The translations under genes were made by a program, and so were the position numbers. Positions 1-9,500 of a stretch of 55,586 bases of DNA are shown piece after piece. Below the pieces are notes generated by a model. It made no database searches and had not been told where the DNA came from. It was given only the letters and a program-made list of their open reading frames with translations. Within the stretch, counting starts at the first letter, position 1, and each line of letters begins with the position of its first letter. This DNA comes from Phytoactinopolyspora halophila (lineage in GTDB: Bacteria > Actinomycetota > Actinomycetes > Jiangellales > Jiangellaceae), in the NCBI RefSeq assembly GCF_003287285.1, contig NZ_QMIG01000027.1, forward strand, positions 1-55,586, read 5' to 3'.

Positions 1-85
1 TGGACGCCGGGGCGGCAACGGCGGCGAGAGATGCGGCCGCGAGCATCGCAGCCGCCACGATACGGAGGAAACGTGTGAGACGCAT
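1..85 (-). CDS. N-terminus of a secreted protein (partial)
   Basis: Only the first 28 codons lie in the window; the gene runs off the left edge. The start ATG reads leftward from 85. The peptide begins MRLTRFLRIVAAAMLAAA and continues with an Ala-rich hydrophobic stretch ending AAPAS. This is a basic n-region, a hydrophobic core and a small-residue cleavage zone, which is a Sec signal peptide. A GAGG ribosome-binding site lies about 8 bases upstream on the minus strand. The mature protein is not visible, so no function can be given. Confidence 0.6.
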   Translation of the reverse strand, partial: MRLTRFLRIVAAAMLAAASLAAVAAPAS

Positions 86-244
86 GACGGCGATCCTCGT
101 GGTCTCGGATGAACACCCGAGTACCACCCGATGAACTCGGCTCGGACGGCATCTGTGCTCCCGGCAGAACCATCGAGGTCCCCGAGCATCCACAACGACG
201 TCCCCGAGCATCCAGCAGGGCCCGGATCTTCCTGTCCGAGCACC

Positions 245-275
245 TTGACCTGGACTGCACTCCAGATCGCAGCAT
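245..275 (+). promoter_or_regulatory. MerR-type promoter/operator of the aldo/keto reductase
   Basis: A -35 TTGACC (245-250) and a -10-like CAGCAT (270-275) are 19 bp apart, the long spacing typical of MerR-activated promoters. The spacer holds an imperfect dyad, ACCTGGACT-GC-ACTCCAGAT (248-267). It closely matches the dyad in front of the merR gene at 19667. The start codon is only 6 bases after the -10, so the transcript should be leaderless. Control by that MerR protein is an inference from the shared site. Confidence 0.6.
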
Positions 276-281
276 GCCGAC

Positions 282-1295
282 ATGACGACAACACAACGCA
301 CACTGGGACGCAGCGGAATCGAGGTCAGCGCACTCGGCATGGGTTGCTGGGCGATCGGCGGTCCCTTCTGGGCTGGCACCCAGCCATGTGGATGGGGCGA
401 GGTCGATGACGCCGAGTCGGTGCGCACCATACGCCGCGCTCTCGACCTGGGTGTCACGCTGTTCGACACGGCAGACGTGTACGGAACCGGGCACAGCGAG
501 CACATCCTCGGTCAGGCCCTGGCCGGGCACCGCGACGACGTGGTGATCGCCACCAAGTGGGGAAACACGTTCGACCCGGACACCCGCCAGATCACCGGCA
601 CCGACCCGACGCCCGGGTACGTACGCTCCGCCGTCGACGGATCGCTGCGCAGGCTGGGAACGGACTACATCGATCTGTATCAGCTTCACCTCAACGGGCT
701 GCCCCTCGACCAGGCAGAACCGCTGCTGGACACGCTTGAGGAGCTCGTCCAGGAGGGCAAGATCCGCTGGTACGGCTGGAGCACCGACTACGCCGATGGT
801 GCTGCGGCCTGGGCCGATCGCGGAACGCACTGCACCGCGATCCAGCACGCTTTCTCGGTGTTGCAGGATGCGCGCGAGGTCGTGCACGTATGCGAGACCC
901 GTGGGTTGGCCAGCCTCAACCGGAGCCCTCTCGGGATGGGGCTGCTCACCGGAAAGTTCACATCCGATTCCACGCTCGGCCCCGACGATGTGCGGGGGAT
1001 CGCGCCAGATTGGCTGCCCTACTTCCGCGACGGCAAGCCGGCGCAAGAGTGGCTCGATCGGGTGAGCGCCGTACGCGAGATCCTGACCAGCGGTGACCGC
1101 ACGCTGGGGCAGGGCGCCCTGGCCTGGATCTGGGCGCGCAGCGACGCCACCATACCCATCCCGGGTTGCCGGACCGTGGAGCAAGTCGAGGAGAACGCCG
1201 CGGCCATGGAGCACGGTCCGCTGAGCGCGGACGAGCTGGACGAGGTCGAAAGGCTGCTGGCGGACCTGCGCGCGCAACCAGCAGCCGCGATGTGA
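282..1295 (+). CDS. Aldo/keto reductase
   Basis: A 337-residue NAD(P)H-dependent aldo/keto reductase that should reduce aldehydes or ketones in the cytoplasm. The (beta/alpha)8 family tetrad is visible: Asp and Tyr in FDTADVYG, Lys in ATKWG, His in YQLHLNG. A C-terminal IPIPGCRTVEQVEEN segment matches the family's cofactor-binding region. There is no ribosome-binding site before ATG 282; instead a MerR-type promoter ends 6 bases upstream, so translation is probably leaderless. The operator resembles that of the distant merR at 19667, which suggests induction by a reactive carbonyl or similar stress (inference). The substrate cannot be read from the sequence. Confidence 0.9.
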   Translation: MTTTQRTLGRSGIEVSALGMGCWAIGGPFWAGTQPCGWGEVDDAESVRTIRRALDLGVTLFDTADVYGTGHSEHILGQALAGHRDDVVIATKWGNTFDPDTRQITGTDPTPGYVRSAVDGSLRRLGTDYIDLYQLHLNGLPLDQAEPLLDTLEELVQEGKIRWYGWSTDYADGAAAWADRGTHCTAIQHAFSVLQDAREVVHVCETRGLASLNRSPLGMGLLTGKFTSDSTLGPDDVRGIAPDWLPYFRDGKPAQEWLDRVSAVREILTSGDRTLGQGALAWIWARSDATIPIPGCRTVEQVEENAAAMEHGPLSADELDEVERLLADLRAQPAAAM

Positions 1296-1415
1296 CAGCC
1301 GCGCGTGACAGGCGCCCGTCGAGGGTACGGTTCGCCACGAGAGGATGCGGCATGTGCGATCGTAGTTCTTGCCGACGTGAAAGTAACGACAACCCGTAAA
1401 GGACACCTCAACGAC

Positions 1416-2249
1416 ATGAGTGCAGTTCCCAACCTCACACTCAACAATGGCGTCCAGATCCCCCAGTTCGGCTTCGGCACGTTCCAGATCGAGCCGGAGA
1501 AGACGAAGGAGACGACCCTCAAAGCGATCGAACTGGGCTACCGGCACATCGACACCGCCGAGATGTACCGGAACGAGAAGCAGGTCGGCGAGGCGGTGCG
1601 CGCTTCCGGCATCGACCGCAGCGAGTTCTTCGTCACCAGCAAGCTCAACAACGGCGCCCACGCCTACGACGACGCGCTCGCGGCGTTCGACCAGACGATG
1701 GCGGACCTCGACATCGAGTACCTCGACCTGTTCCTGGTCCACTGGCCGCTGCCGCAGGTGGGCGACTTCGTCGAGACGTGGCGGGCCATGGAGGAGATCT
1801 ACCGATCCGGTCGTTGCCGGGCCATCGGCGTGTCGAACTTCCAGCCGCATCACTTGCAGCGGCTGTTCGACGAGACCGAGATCGTTCCGGTGGTCAACCA
1901 AATCGAGGTTCACCCGTACCTGACGCAAGACGATGTCCGGGAGTTCGGCACCAAGAACGGCGTCCTCACCGAGTCCTGGGCACCGATCGCCAAGGGCAAG
2001 GTCGTCGACGATCCGACGATCACCCGGATCGCCGAGCAGCACGGCAAGACCGCGTCGCAGGTCACGTTGCGCTGGCACATCCAGCGCGGCGACATCGTGT
2101 TCCCGAAGTCGGTCAATCCCGATCGGATGCGGGAGAACATCGACATCTTCGACTTCGAGCTCAGCGACGACGAGGTGGCCACGATCAGCCAGCTGAACCG
2201 CGACGATCGCATGGGTCCGCACCCCGACGAGTTCAACTGGACGCCCTGA
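1416..2249 (+). CDS. Aldo/keto reductase, 2,5-diketo-D-gluconate reductase type
   Basis: A 277-residue AKR5-like enzyme. It starts MSAVPNLTLNNGVQIPQFGF; ATG 1416 follows an AGGA motif at 1400-1403, and the frame stays open upstream only through non-homologous sequence. Tetrad residues are Asp and Tyr in HIDTAEMYRNE, Lys in TSKLNNG and His in LVHWPLP. The C-terminal FPKSVNPDRMRENI is the usual NADPH 2'-phosphate-binding loop. It lies 120 bp after another reductase, which may be transcribed with it, but the two belong to different AKR subfamilies and are not a recent duplication. Confidence 0.9.
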   Translation: MSAVPNLTLNNGVQIPQFGFGTFQIEPEKTKETTLKAIELGYRHIDTAEMYRNEKQVGEAVRASGIDRSEFFVTSKLNNGAHAYDDALAAFDQTMADLDIEYLDLFLVHWPLPQVGDFVETWRAMEEIYRSGRCRAIGVSNFQPHHLQRLFDETEIVPVVNQIEVHPYLTQDDVREFGTKNGVLTESWAPIAKGKVVDDPTITRIAEQHGKTASQVTLRWHIQRGDIVFPKSVNPDRMRENIDIFDFELSDDEVATISQLNRDDRMGPHPDEFNWTP

Positions 2250-2330
2250 GCCTTTTCAACGAGACACCCTGCCCCGATCAGCACGAGTCCCGGACCTCAC
2301 GCTGGCCGAGGCGTTCTATCGGCGGATGTA

Positions 2331-2397
2331 CCGGGTGTCGTGCGGCCGAGAACGCGCGACCTCGAAATGGTCGGGCTTCGACACGCACGACACCCGG
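2331..2397 (+). terminator. Long inverted repeat after the reductase gene
   Basis: CCGGGTGTCGTGCG (2331-2344) is perfectly repeated in inverse at 2384-2397, a 14-bp stem. The 39-base loop contains a second small stem (GACC...GGTC). It lies between the reductase stop and the toxin-antitoxin operator, so a terminator or insulator is the likeliest role. It does not belong to the palindrome families A or B. No U-tract follows, as is common in actinobacteria. Confidence 0.4.
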
Positions 2398-2447
2398 CCC
2401 GCCAGACCCAGGCCGCAGGACAGCCGCTCCAGCTCGCGGTACCTGAT

Positions 2448-2467
2448 TGGTATCAGGATTGATACCA
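2448..2467 (+). promoter_or_regulatory. Toxin-antitoxin autoregulatory operator
   Basis: TGGTATCA-GGAT-TGATACCA is a perfect 8-bp inverted repeat whose last base is the A of the antitoxin start codon. It is the only strong dyad before the CopG/Doc pair. Ribbon-helix-helix antitoxins normally bind such dyads to repress their own operon. Overlap with the start codon would also block a near-leaderless transcript. Confidence 0.6.
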
Positions 2468-2679
2468 TGACGTCTATGGCGATGACGTTGAGGTTGAACG
2501 ACGAAGACGCGCAGGCACTGCGCCGCCGCGCCGAGCTCGAGGGCCGTTCGATGCAGGATGTCGCCCGGGAGGCCGTGCGGGAGTACGTCGAGAACCACAG
2601 CCGAGCCGATCTCCTCGACCGCGTCCTCGACGAAGATCTTCCTCGCTACGCCGAGGCACTCGAACGCCTCGGACAATGA
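2467..2679 (+). CDS. Ribbon-helix-helix antitoxin (CopG/Phd-like role)
   Basis: A 70-residue protein. TLRLNDEDAQALRRRAELEG followed by SMQDVAREAVREYVE is a ribbon-helix-helix DNA-binding fold: a beta strand, helix A, a turn and helix B. The acidic C-terminal tail (DLLDRVLDEDLPRYAEALE) is the part expected to wrap the toxin. The stop overlaps the toxin start as ATGA (2676-2679), the usual translational coupling. ATG 2467 begins inside the operator palindrome; an in-frame ATG at 2476 is an alternative start. The predicted job is to neutralise the Doc-like protein and repress the operon. Confidence 0.8.
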   Translation: MTSMAMTLRLNDEDAQALRRRAELEGRSMQDVAREAVREYVENHSRADLLDRVLDEDLPRYAEALERLGQ

Positions 2680-3053
2680 TCTACCTGACCCTGTCCGAGC
2701 TGCTGCACATTGCAGATCGCGCCCTCGACGGCCAGGTACCCGCCCGCGATCTGGGACTTCTCGAAGCCGCACTGGCCCGGCCACAGGCCAGCTTCTCGGG
2801 TCAGGACGCCTACCCTATGCTCGACCAGAAGGCCGCCGCGTTGCTCCACTCCCTCGCCCGGAATCGCGCCCTCGTCGACGGCAACAAACGTCTCGCTCTC
2901 GCGGCGCTCATCGCGTTCTACGGTTTGAACGGCCGGCAGCTAACTCTCACCAACGACGACGCATACGAGCTCGTCATGGCCGTCGCCTCCGGAGAACTCG
3001 ACGACGTTTCCGACATCGCCGGCCAGCTCGCATCCGCGACCAAGCCACGCTGA
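2676..3053 (+). CDS. doc: Doc-family (Fic fold) toxin with altered catalytic motif
   Basis: A 125-residue Fic/Doc protein. In P1 Doc this family phosphorylates and blocks EF-Tu. The signature normally reads H-x-[FL]-x-[DA]-[GA]-N-K-R. Here it is RALVDGNKR (residues 64-72), followed by the usual LALAALIAFYGLNGR helix and NDDAYELVMAVASGELD. The catalytic His is Arg64, codon CGC at 2865-2867, one transition away from CAC. The rest of the fold is intact. Because that His deprotonates the target hydroxyl, the toxin is probably inactive or much weakened. The gene is coupled to the upstream antitoxin by a 4-bp overlap. Confidence 0.85.
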   Translation: MIYLTLSELLHIADRALDGQVPARDLGLLEAALARPQASFSGQDAYPMLDQKAAALLHSLARNRALVDGNKRLALAALIAFYGLNGRQLTLTNDDAYELVMAVASGELDDVSDIAGQLASATKPR

Positions 3054-3176
3054 TCTACCGGACGTGGAGTCGTCGTCACGGAGGACCCGGCACATCGTCA
3101 TCGCGGACGACCACACGAGCGCGGCGTCACCGATAGCGTGACATGGCAATCAACCAGACTGTGATGAGGAGAGTCG

Positions 3177-4892
3177 ATGCCCGCGCGATCGTCCGCCCTG
3201 CAATGGATCGCCATCCCTCTGCTCGCCGCCTCGACAGCCGCTGCCACCGCTCTATCGGCCCAGGCCCAACCCGGCGAGCCTCCGCAACCGGCCGAGACAA
3301 CGGAATCGGACGGTCAGATCGAGGCACCCGTGCCCGAGCTGGACTGGCAATCATGCGGCGAGGGCCTCGAGCATTTCCTGTGCGCCACCGCGGAGGTGCC
3401 CACTGACTACGACGATCCGGCTGGTCCCACGACGAGCATCGCGCTGACGAAGCTTCCGGCGACCGAGCCGGACTCCCGCATCGGCACCCTGTTCACCAAT
3501 CCCGGTGGCCCGGGCGGCTCCGGCGTCGAGTTCGTCCACACGATGGGAACCATGGCGTTCACCGACGACGTCCGGCAACACTTCGACATCCTGGGCTTTG
3601 ACCCGCGGGGCGTGGCAGGCTCCGACCCCGCCACGTGCTACCGGACTCTCAACGATGAACTGGAAGCCACCGCGTCGCTGCCGGCCTTCCCGGTCACGGA
3701 CACCGAGGAACGGCGGTACCAGAGCACCAGCATCCGGCTTTCGGTGAACTGCCGGATGACGTCACGCGAGCGGTTCGAGCACGCCTCCACCGCCAACGTC
3801 GCCCGCGACATGGATCTCCTCCGCCAGGCCGTCGGCGATGATCAGCTGACCTACATGGGCTACTCCTACGGCACGTTCCTCGGAGCCACCTACGCCAAGC
3901 TCTTCCCGGATCAGGTGCGCGCGCTCGCGCTGGACGGCGCCATCGTTCCCGAGGACTACGCGGGCGAGCCGGGTGAGGAGTCGGCAACCGTCGGCGAGCG
4001 CTTGAAGCAGGGGCCCGGCGCCAGCGCGACGTTCGCCGAATTCCTCCGCCTGTGCGCGGACGCCGGCCCACAGCGATGCGCGCTCGCCGCACTCGGCGAC
4101 CCGGAGACCGTAGTGAACGACACCTTCGAGTGGCTCCGCACGGAGCCGGCCGAAATCCAGATGCCTGACGGCAGCACGATCACGGTGACGTACGCGACGG
4201 CGGTGACTCTCACGTTCCAGAACCTCTACGAGCCAGCCGGGTGGGCGGCGCACGCGGAACTGCTGGCCCAGCTGGCAACCGAGGACGCCGAGCTGAGCGA
4301 TGAGGCGGGAGCGCTGGTCGAGCGCTCGCTGCCCGATCCGTCGGATCGCCGGCGGCGCGGGGAGGACTACGACTCGGTCGGTTCGGCCCTGGCGTCCGTC
4401 TGCACCGACACCGGCACCACCGGCGATCCATTCAGCTACGCCGAGCGAGCCGACGCTGCCGACGAGAAGGCACCCCACTTCGGCCGGTTCCGGGCGTGGA
4501 CCGGGCTGAACTGCGAGTACATGCGCATCACCGACGACGACGCCTACACCGGCCCGTGGGAGCAGGACGTGGACAGCCCGGTGCTGGTGATCGGCACTCG
4601 GTTCGATCCGGCGACGCCGTACGAGAGCACCCAGCCGTATGCCGATCATTTCCCCGACGCGCACATCCTGACCGTGGACGGCTGGGGGCACACCATTCTG
4701 AACAAGAGCAGCTGCGCCGATGAAGCGGTCGGCGCATACCTCGTCGAGCTCGAGACACCGGAAGAGGGCAGTACGTGCCCGCAGGACATCACTCCCTTCG
4801 CCGGCGGACCTAGCACGCTCGACGAGCAGGCACCGCAGGTGCCACGCATCCCGCTCCCCCAGCTCACCACCCCAGCCACCACTTCCGAATGA
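3177..4892 (+). CDS. Secreted alpha/beta-hydrolase, tripeptidyl aminopeptidase (TAP) type
   Basis: A 571-residue exported serine peptidase of the Streptomyces SlpD/SlpE/Tap type. The N-terminus (MPARSSALQWIAIPLLAAST..., Ala-rich to AQAQ) is a signal peptide. The oxyanion region is NPGGPGGSG and the nucleophile elbow is GYSYGTFLGATYAKLFP. The catalytic Asp lies in GTRFDPATPYE and the His in VDGWGHTILN, both within the C-terminal TAP-like domain. A GAGGAGAG ribosome-binding site precedes ATG 3177. It should trim tripeptides from peptides outside the membrane. The stop codon TGA lies within palindromic element B1, so the last residues (TTSE) may derive partly from that element. Confidence 0.88.
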   Translation: MPARSSALQWIAIPLLAASTAAATALSAQAQPGEPPQPAETTESDGQIEAPVPELDWQSCGEGLEHFLCATAEVPTDYDDPAGPTTSIALTKLPATEPDSRIGTLFTNPGGPGGSGVEFVHTMGTMAFTDDVRQHFDILGFDPRGVAGSDPATCYRTLNDELEATASLPAFPVTDTEERRYQSTSIRLSVNCRMTSRERFEHASTANVARDMDLLRQAVGDDQLTYMGYSYGTFLGATYAKLFPDQVRALALDGAIVPEDYAGEPGEESATVGERLKQGPGASATFAEFLRLCADAGPQRCALAALGDPETVVNDTFEWLRTEPAEIQMPDGSTITVTYATAVTLTFQNLYEPAGWAAHAELLAQLATEDAELSDEAGALVERSLPDPSDRRRRGEDYDSVGSALASVCTDTGTTGDPFSYAERADAADEKAPHFGRFRAWTGLNCEYMRITDDDAYTGPWEQDVDSPVLVIGTRFDPATPYESTQPYADHFPDAHILTVDGWGHTILNKSSCADEAVGAYLVELETPEEGSTCPQDITPFAGGPSTLDEQAPQVPRIPLPQLTTPATTSE

Positions 4893-4950
4893 TCATGTTT
4901 GGTACGTTTCCTCGGGCCGTAACACGGCTGCAGACGTGTTACGGCCCGAG
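4883..4950 (+). terminator. Palindromic element B1 (truncated copy)
   Basis: The first 30 or so bases (TTCCGAATGATCATG, then TTTGGTACGTTTCC) match element B2 at 32817. A perfect 16-bp stem follows, CTCGGGCCGTAACACG (4911-4926) with its inverse at 4935-4950, around an 8-base loop. The outer right arm seen in B2 is missing here: the sequence departs after CCCGAG. The peptidase stop TGA (4890-4892) is inside the element. Termination is inferred from position and stem strength. Confidence 0.65.
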
Positions 4951-5136
4951 AAAGCCTCATGAGGCATAGCCGATTGACCTGGTAACGGCACCCTCGCTGG
5001 GCTGGCCGATCCCGTCCTGTGCCCGGTCGCTGCCAGATCTGTGACGACGACGTATCATGGTGACCAGTTACAGGGCTGACTGACGTGTCTGAGTGGCGGG
5101 GAGGCACGTCACCGTGTCGCACCCGAGGAAAGCCCT

Positions 5137-6441
5137 GTGTCGCCCATCACCTCCTACCGTCGGCTTCTCCGTCTAGCCGGTCCCGCCTACGTCCTCATCG
5201 CCTTTCTCGGCCGCCTGCCACTGGCCATGAGCCAGATGGGAACGCTCCTCCTGGTCGCCGACACCAGCGGCAGCTACGCCGCCGGTGGGCTCGCGGCCGG
5301 GACCGTCGCCGTCGCCAACGCCGTCGGCGCTCCCGTCGCCGGTGCGATCGCCGACCGGACGGGACAACGGCCCGTCGTCCTGGTGCAGTCACTGGCCGCC
5401 TCGGCGGGGCTGACGGCGCTCGTTGCGGCGAGCGCGGCGTCCGCCCCGGTCCCGCTGGTGGTCGTCATCGCCGCGTTGGCCGGAGTGTCGATACCGCAGG
5501 TGGGGCCGCTCGCCAGGGTGCGGTGGCGGCCCATCACCGAGCCGGCGGGTGAAGCTCAACCGCGACTCGTCGATGCCGCGTTCTCCTACGAGGGCGCCGC
5601 CGACGAGGCGTCGTTCGTCCTCGGACCCGCGCTGGTGGGCGTCCTCGCAGCCAGCGTCAACCCGGGCATAGCACTGATCACGGCAGCCGCGCTGCTCGCG
5701 GTGTTCGGCAGCTGGTTCGCCGCTCACCCATCGGCCGAGCTCACCCATACCCGACGCCGCGCCGCGGAGCATCGGCCCAGCCGCCTGATCACACCGGAGC
5801 TGGTCGTTCTCGCGACCGCGCAGCTGCTCATCGGCATGATCTTCGGTGCCACGCAGACCGGCACCACCGTGCTGGCCACCGTGGAGGGCAACGCCGGGCA
5901 CGCGGGCCTGGTGCATTCGTTGCTGGGGGTGGGAAGCGTCATCGCCGGGCTCTCCCTCGCCGCCGTTCCGGCCCGGATTGGCTACGAGCGGCGGATGGTG
6001 ATCGCGGCTTCCGCCCTGCTCGTCCTGTCCGCGCCGCTGCTGGCGGTCGGCTCGCTCGCCGCGCTCATTCCGGTGATCGTCGCTCTGGGGTTCGCCGTCG
6101 CCCCGTACATGATCAGCGTCTTCAGCCTGACCGAACGCGTCGTCGCGCCCAACCGCGTGGCTGCCTCGTTGACCCTGCTCGCCGGTGCCACCGGAATCGG
6201 ATACGCGCTCGGTGCCGCCATCGCAGGACGTCTCGCTGACGCCGGTGGACATCGCCCGGCATTCGCCGTCACGGTCACCGCTGCCGCGATCGCCCTCACC
6301 TTGGCTCTCACCGCACGTCGCCACCTCCGCACGGCCCTGGCACGCAAGCACACGGAGTATGCGGAGTACGCGGAGCACGCACACCGCAGGGCACGCCAGC
6401 ACCCGGAGCACACCGAGCACGACCACCGCCGTGCACGCTGA
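5137..6441 (+). CDS. MFS transporter with a His-rich C-terminal tail
   Basis: A 434-residue membrane protein with about twelve hydrophobic segments; AIADRTGQRPVV (near residue 70) is the loop 2-3 motif of the major facilitator superfamily. The GTG start at 5137 follows GAGGAAAG. It is probably a proton-driven efflux pump of unknown substrate; the closest general type is a sugar or drug MFS. After the last helix the protein ends in about 35 residues of degenerate repeats (EYAEYAEHAH, HPEHTEHDHRR) from 9-bp DNA units. That tail is rich in His and Glu and is not a usual MFS feature. The gene converges on pyruvate carboxylase. Confidence 0.82.
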   Translation: MSPITSYRRLLRLAGPAYVLIAFLGRLPLAMSQMGTLLLVADTSGSYAAGGLAAGTVAVANAVGAPVAGAIADRTGQRPVVLVQSLAASAGLTALVAASAASAPVPLVVVIAALAGVSIPQVGPLARVRWRPITEPAGEAQPRLVDAAFSYEGAADEASFVLGPALVGVLAASVNPGIALITAAALLAVFGSWFAAHPSAELTHTRRRAAEHRPSRLITPELVVLATAQLLIGMIFGATQTGTTVLATVEGNAGHAGLVHSLLGVGSVIAGLSLAAVPARIGYERRMVIAASALLVLSAPLLAVGSLAALIPVIVALGFAVAPYMISVFSLTERVVAPNRVAASLTLLAGATGIGYALGAAIAGRLADAGGHRPAFAVTVTAAAIALTLALTARRHLRTALARKHTEYAEYAEHAHRRARQHPEHTEHDHRRAR

Positions 6442-6479
6442 ATACCCCAGATTCGACCGCAGAGGGCGTTTTCTGGTGT

Positions 6480-6500
6480 GCGGCCAACGTGCACGGCCGC
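6480..6500 (+). terminator. Short GC hairpin between convergent genes
   Basis: GCGGCC (6480-6485) and GGCCGC (6495-6500) form a 6-bp all-GC stem around a 9-base loop, in the 72-bp gap between the MFS gene and the pyruvate carboxylase gene. It is the only stem seen there. Its role as a terminator is weakly supported. Confidence 0.3.
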
Positions 6501-6513
6501 GTGCCGAGCATGC

Positions 6514-9500
6514 TCAGCCGAGCTCCACGAGGAGGTCCCCGCCTTCGACCTGTTGTACCGCGGTGATCGCGAGACGGCGTACTGTCCCACCTTTCGGCGC
6601 GGTAATCGCCGCCTCCATCTTCATGGCCTCGACCGTCGCTACCGTGTCTCCGGCTGCGACGGTGTCGCCTTCGGCGACCGTCAGCGTGACCACTCCGGAG
6701 AACGGCGCGGCGATGTGGTCGGGGTTGGTCTTGTCTGCCTTCTCGACCGCTGGCAGGTCGGACGCCACGGAACGGTCCCGGATCTGCAACGGACGGAGCT
6801 GGCCGTTCAGCGTCGCCATCACGGTGCGCATGCCGCGCTCGTCGGCCTCCCCGATCGCCTCAAGCTCGATGAGCAGCCGCACACCCGGCTCGAGGTCGAC
6901 GGCGTGTTCCTCGCCCGGCCGCAGGCCGTAGAAGAAGTCCTTGCTGGGCAGCACGCTGGTGTCCCCGTAGGCCTCGCGGTGTGCCCGGAAGTCTTTCGTC
7001 GGTCCGGGAAACAGCAGGTGATTCAGGGTGGCCCGGCGATCGTTCCGCAGCCCATCGCGATCCTCATCGGAAAGCTCGATCACCCCGCGCGCCTCGGCCC
7101 GGCCTTCCAGTGCCTTGGTGCGGAACGGTTCGGGCCAGCCTCCCGGCGGGTCGCCCAGCTCGCCGCGCAGGAAACCGATCACCGAATCGGGAATGTCGTA
7201 GCGTCCAGGGTCGGCCTCGAAGTCTTCCGGCTTCACCCCCGCGCCAACCAGGTGCAGCGCGAGATCACCAACCACCTTCGACGACGGCGTGACCTTGACC
7301 AGGCGGCCCAACATTCGATCGGCCGCGGCATACATCTCTTCGATCTCTTCGAACTTGTCTCCCAGTCCCAGGGCAACCGCCTGAGTACGCAAGTTGGACA
7401 GCTGCCCGCCGGGGATCTCGTGGTGATACACCCGCCCGGTGGGCGAGGCAAGCCCGGCCTCGAACGGGGCGTAGATCTTGCGCACGATCTCCCAGTATGG
7501 CTCCAGCTCCCCCACCGCCCGCAGGTCCAGGCCCGTAGGCCGTTCGGAGTGGTCGGTGGCCGCCACGATTGCTGACAGCGGCGGTTGCGACGTCGTGCCC
7601 GCCATCGACGCCATCGCACCGTCGACGGCGTCGGCTCCGGCCTGTATCGCCGCGAGGTACGTGGCGAGCTGGCCACCCCCGGTGTCGTGCGTGTGGATGT
7701 GCACCGGAAGGTCGAACTCGGAGCGCAGCGCCTTCACCAGGCGGGCGGCCGCCGGTGCACGCAGGAGTCCAGCCATGTCCTTGATCGCCAACACGTGCGC
7801 CCCGGCGTCCACGATCTGCTCGGCAAGCCCGAGGTAGTAGTCCAGCGTGTACAGATTCTCGGCGGGATCGGACAGGTCAGCGGTGTAGCACAGTGCCACC
7901 TCCGCCACCGCCGTTCCCGTCTCCCGCACGGCTTCGATGGCCGGGCGCATCTGGCCGACGTCGTTGAGCGCATCGAAGATCCGGAAGATGTCGATCCCGG
8001 TCGACGCCGCCTCGTCGACGAACGCGCTGGTCACTTCCTCCGGGTAGGGCGTGTATCCGACCGTGTTGCGTCCGCGCAACAGCATCTGCAGGCAGATGTT
8101 CGGCACCGCTTCCCGCAACGCCGCGAGCCGCTCCCACGGATCTTCGGCGAGAAAGCGCAGCGCGACGTCGTACGTGGCCCCACCCCAGCACTCCAGCGAC
8201 AGCATCTGCGGCAGGGTCCGAGCCACGACCGGCGCCACGGCCAGCATGTCCTTGGTGCGTACCCGGGTGGCCAGCAGGGACTGGTGCGCGTCCCGAAACG
8301 TCGTGTCGGTGAGTCCCAATGTCGGCGACGAGCGCAGCCACTGCGCGAACCCGTCAGGTCCCAGTTCGGCCAGCTTTTGCCGGGAACCGGAAGGTGCCGG
8401 GCCGTCAGGCGTCGGCGGCAGCTTGCTCACCGGGTCGACGACGCGGGGACGTGGCCCGTTCGGCTTGTTGACCGTCGTGTCCACCAGGTACGTCAGCAGC
8501 CGCGTGCCCCGGTCCGCCGATTGGCGCGCCGTGAGCAGGTGAGGACGTTCGGCGATGAACGACGTCGTGACCCGCCCGGCCCGGAAGTCGGGATCATCCA
8601 GAACGGCTTGCAGGAACGGGATGTTCGTCGCGACACCGCGCAGCCGGAACTCGGTGACCGCACGCCGGGCCCGGCTCACGGCCGTCGCCAGATCCATTCC
8701 CCTGCACGTGAGCTTGACCAGCATCGAGTCGAAATAGGCACTGATCTCGGCCCCCGCAAACGCCGTACCACCGTCCAGGCGGATCCCGGAGCCGCCAGGC
8801 GAACGATAGGCACTGATCATTCCGGTGTCTGGACGGAAGCCGTTGGCGGGGTCCTCGGTGGTGATCCGGCACTGCAGCGCCGCGCCGCGCACTCTGATCG
8901 ACTCCTGCGCCAGCCCGAGTTCGCCCAGGCTCTGCCCCGCAGCGATCCGCAGCTGGGACTGCACCAGATCGACGTCGGTGACCTCTTCGGTGACCGTGTG
9001 CTCCACCTGGATCCGGGGGTTCATCTCGATGAACACGTGGTTGCCCTGCTCGTCGAGCAGGAATTCCACGGTCCCCGCGTTGACATACCCGATTTGCTCG
9101 GCCAGCCGAACCGCGTCAGCGCAGATCCGCTCCCGGATGTCCGGATCGAGATTCGGCGCCGGCGCCAGCTCGATCACCTTCTGATGCCGCCGCTGTACCG
9201 AGCAGTCCCGCTCGTAGAGATGCATGACGTTGCCGTGGCCGTCGGCAAGGATCTGCACTTCGATGTGGCGGGGGTTCACCACGGCCTTCTCCAGGAAGAC
9301 GGTGGGGTCGCCGAACGCGGATTCCGCCTCCCGCGAGGCCGCCTCGATCGCCTCACGCAACTGGGAACGCTCGGTGACCTGGCGCATGCCCCTACCACCG
9401 CCACCAGCGACGGCCTTCACGAACACCGGAAACCCGATGTCGTCGGCGGCGTCTACCAACTCGTCGACATCCGTCGAGGGTGGCGAGCAGCCGAGCACGG

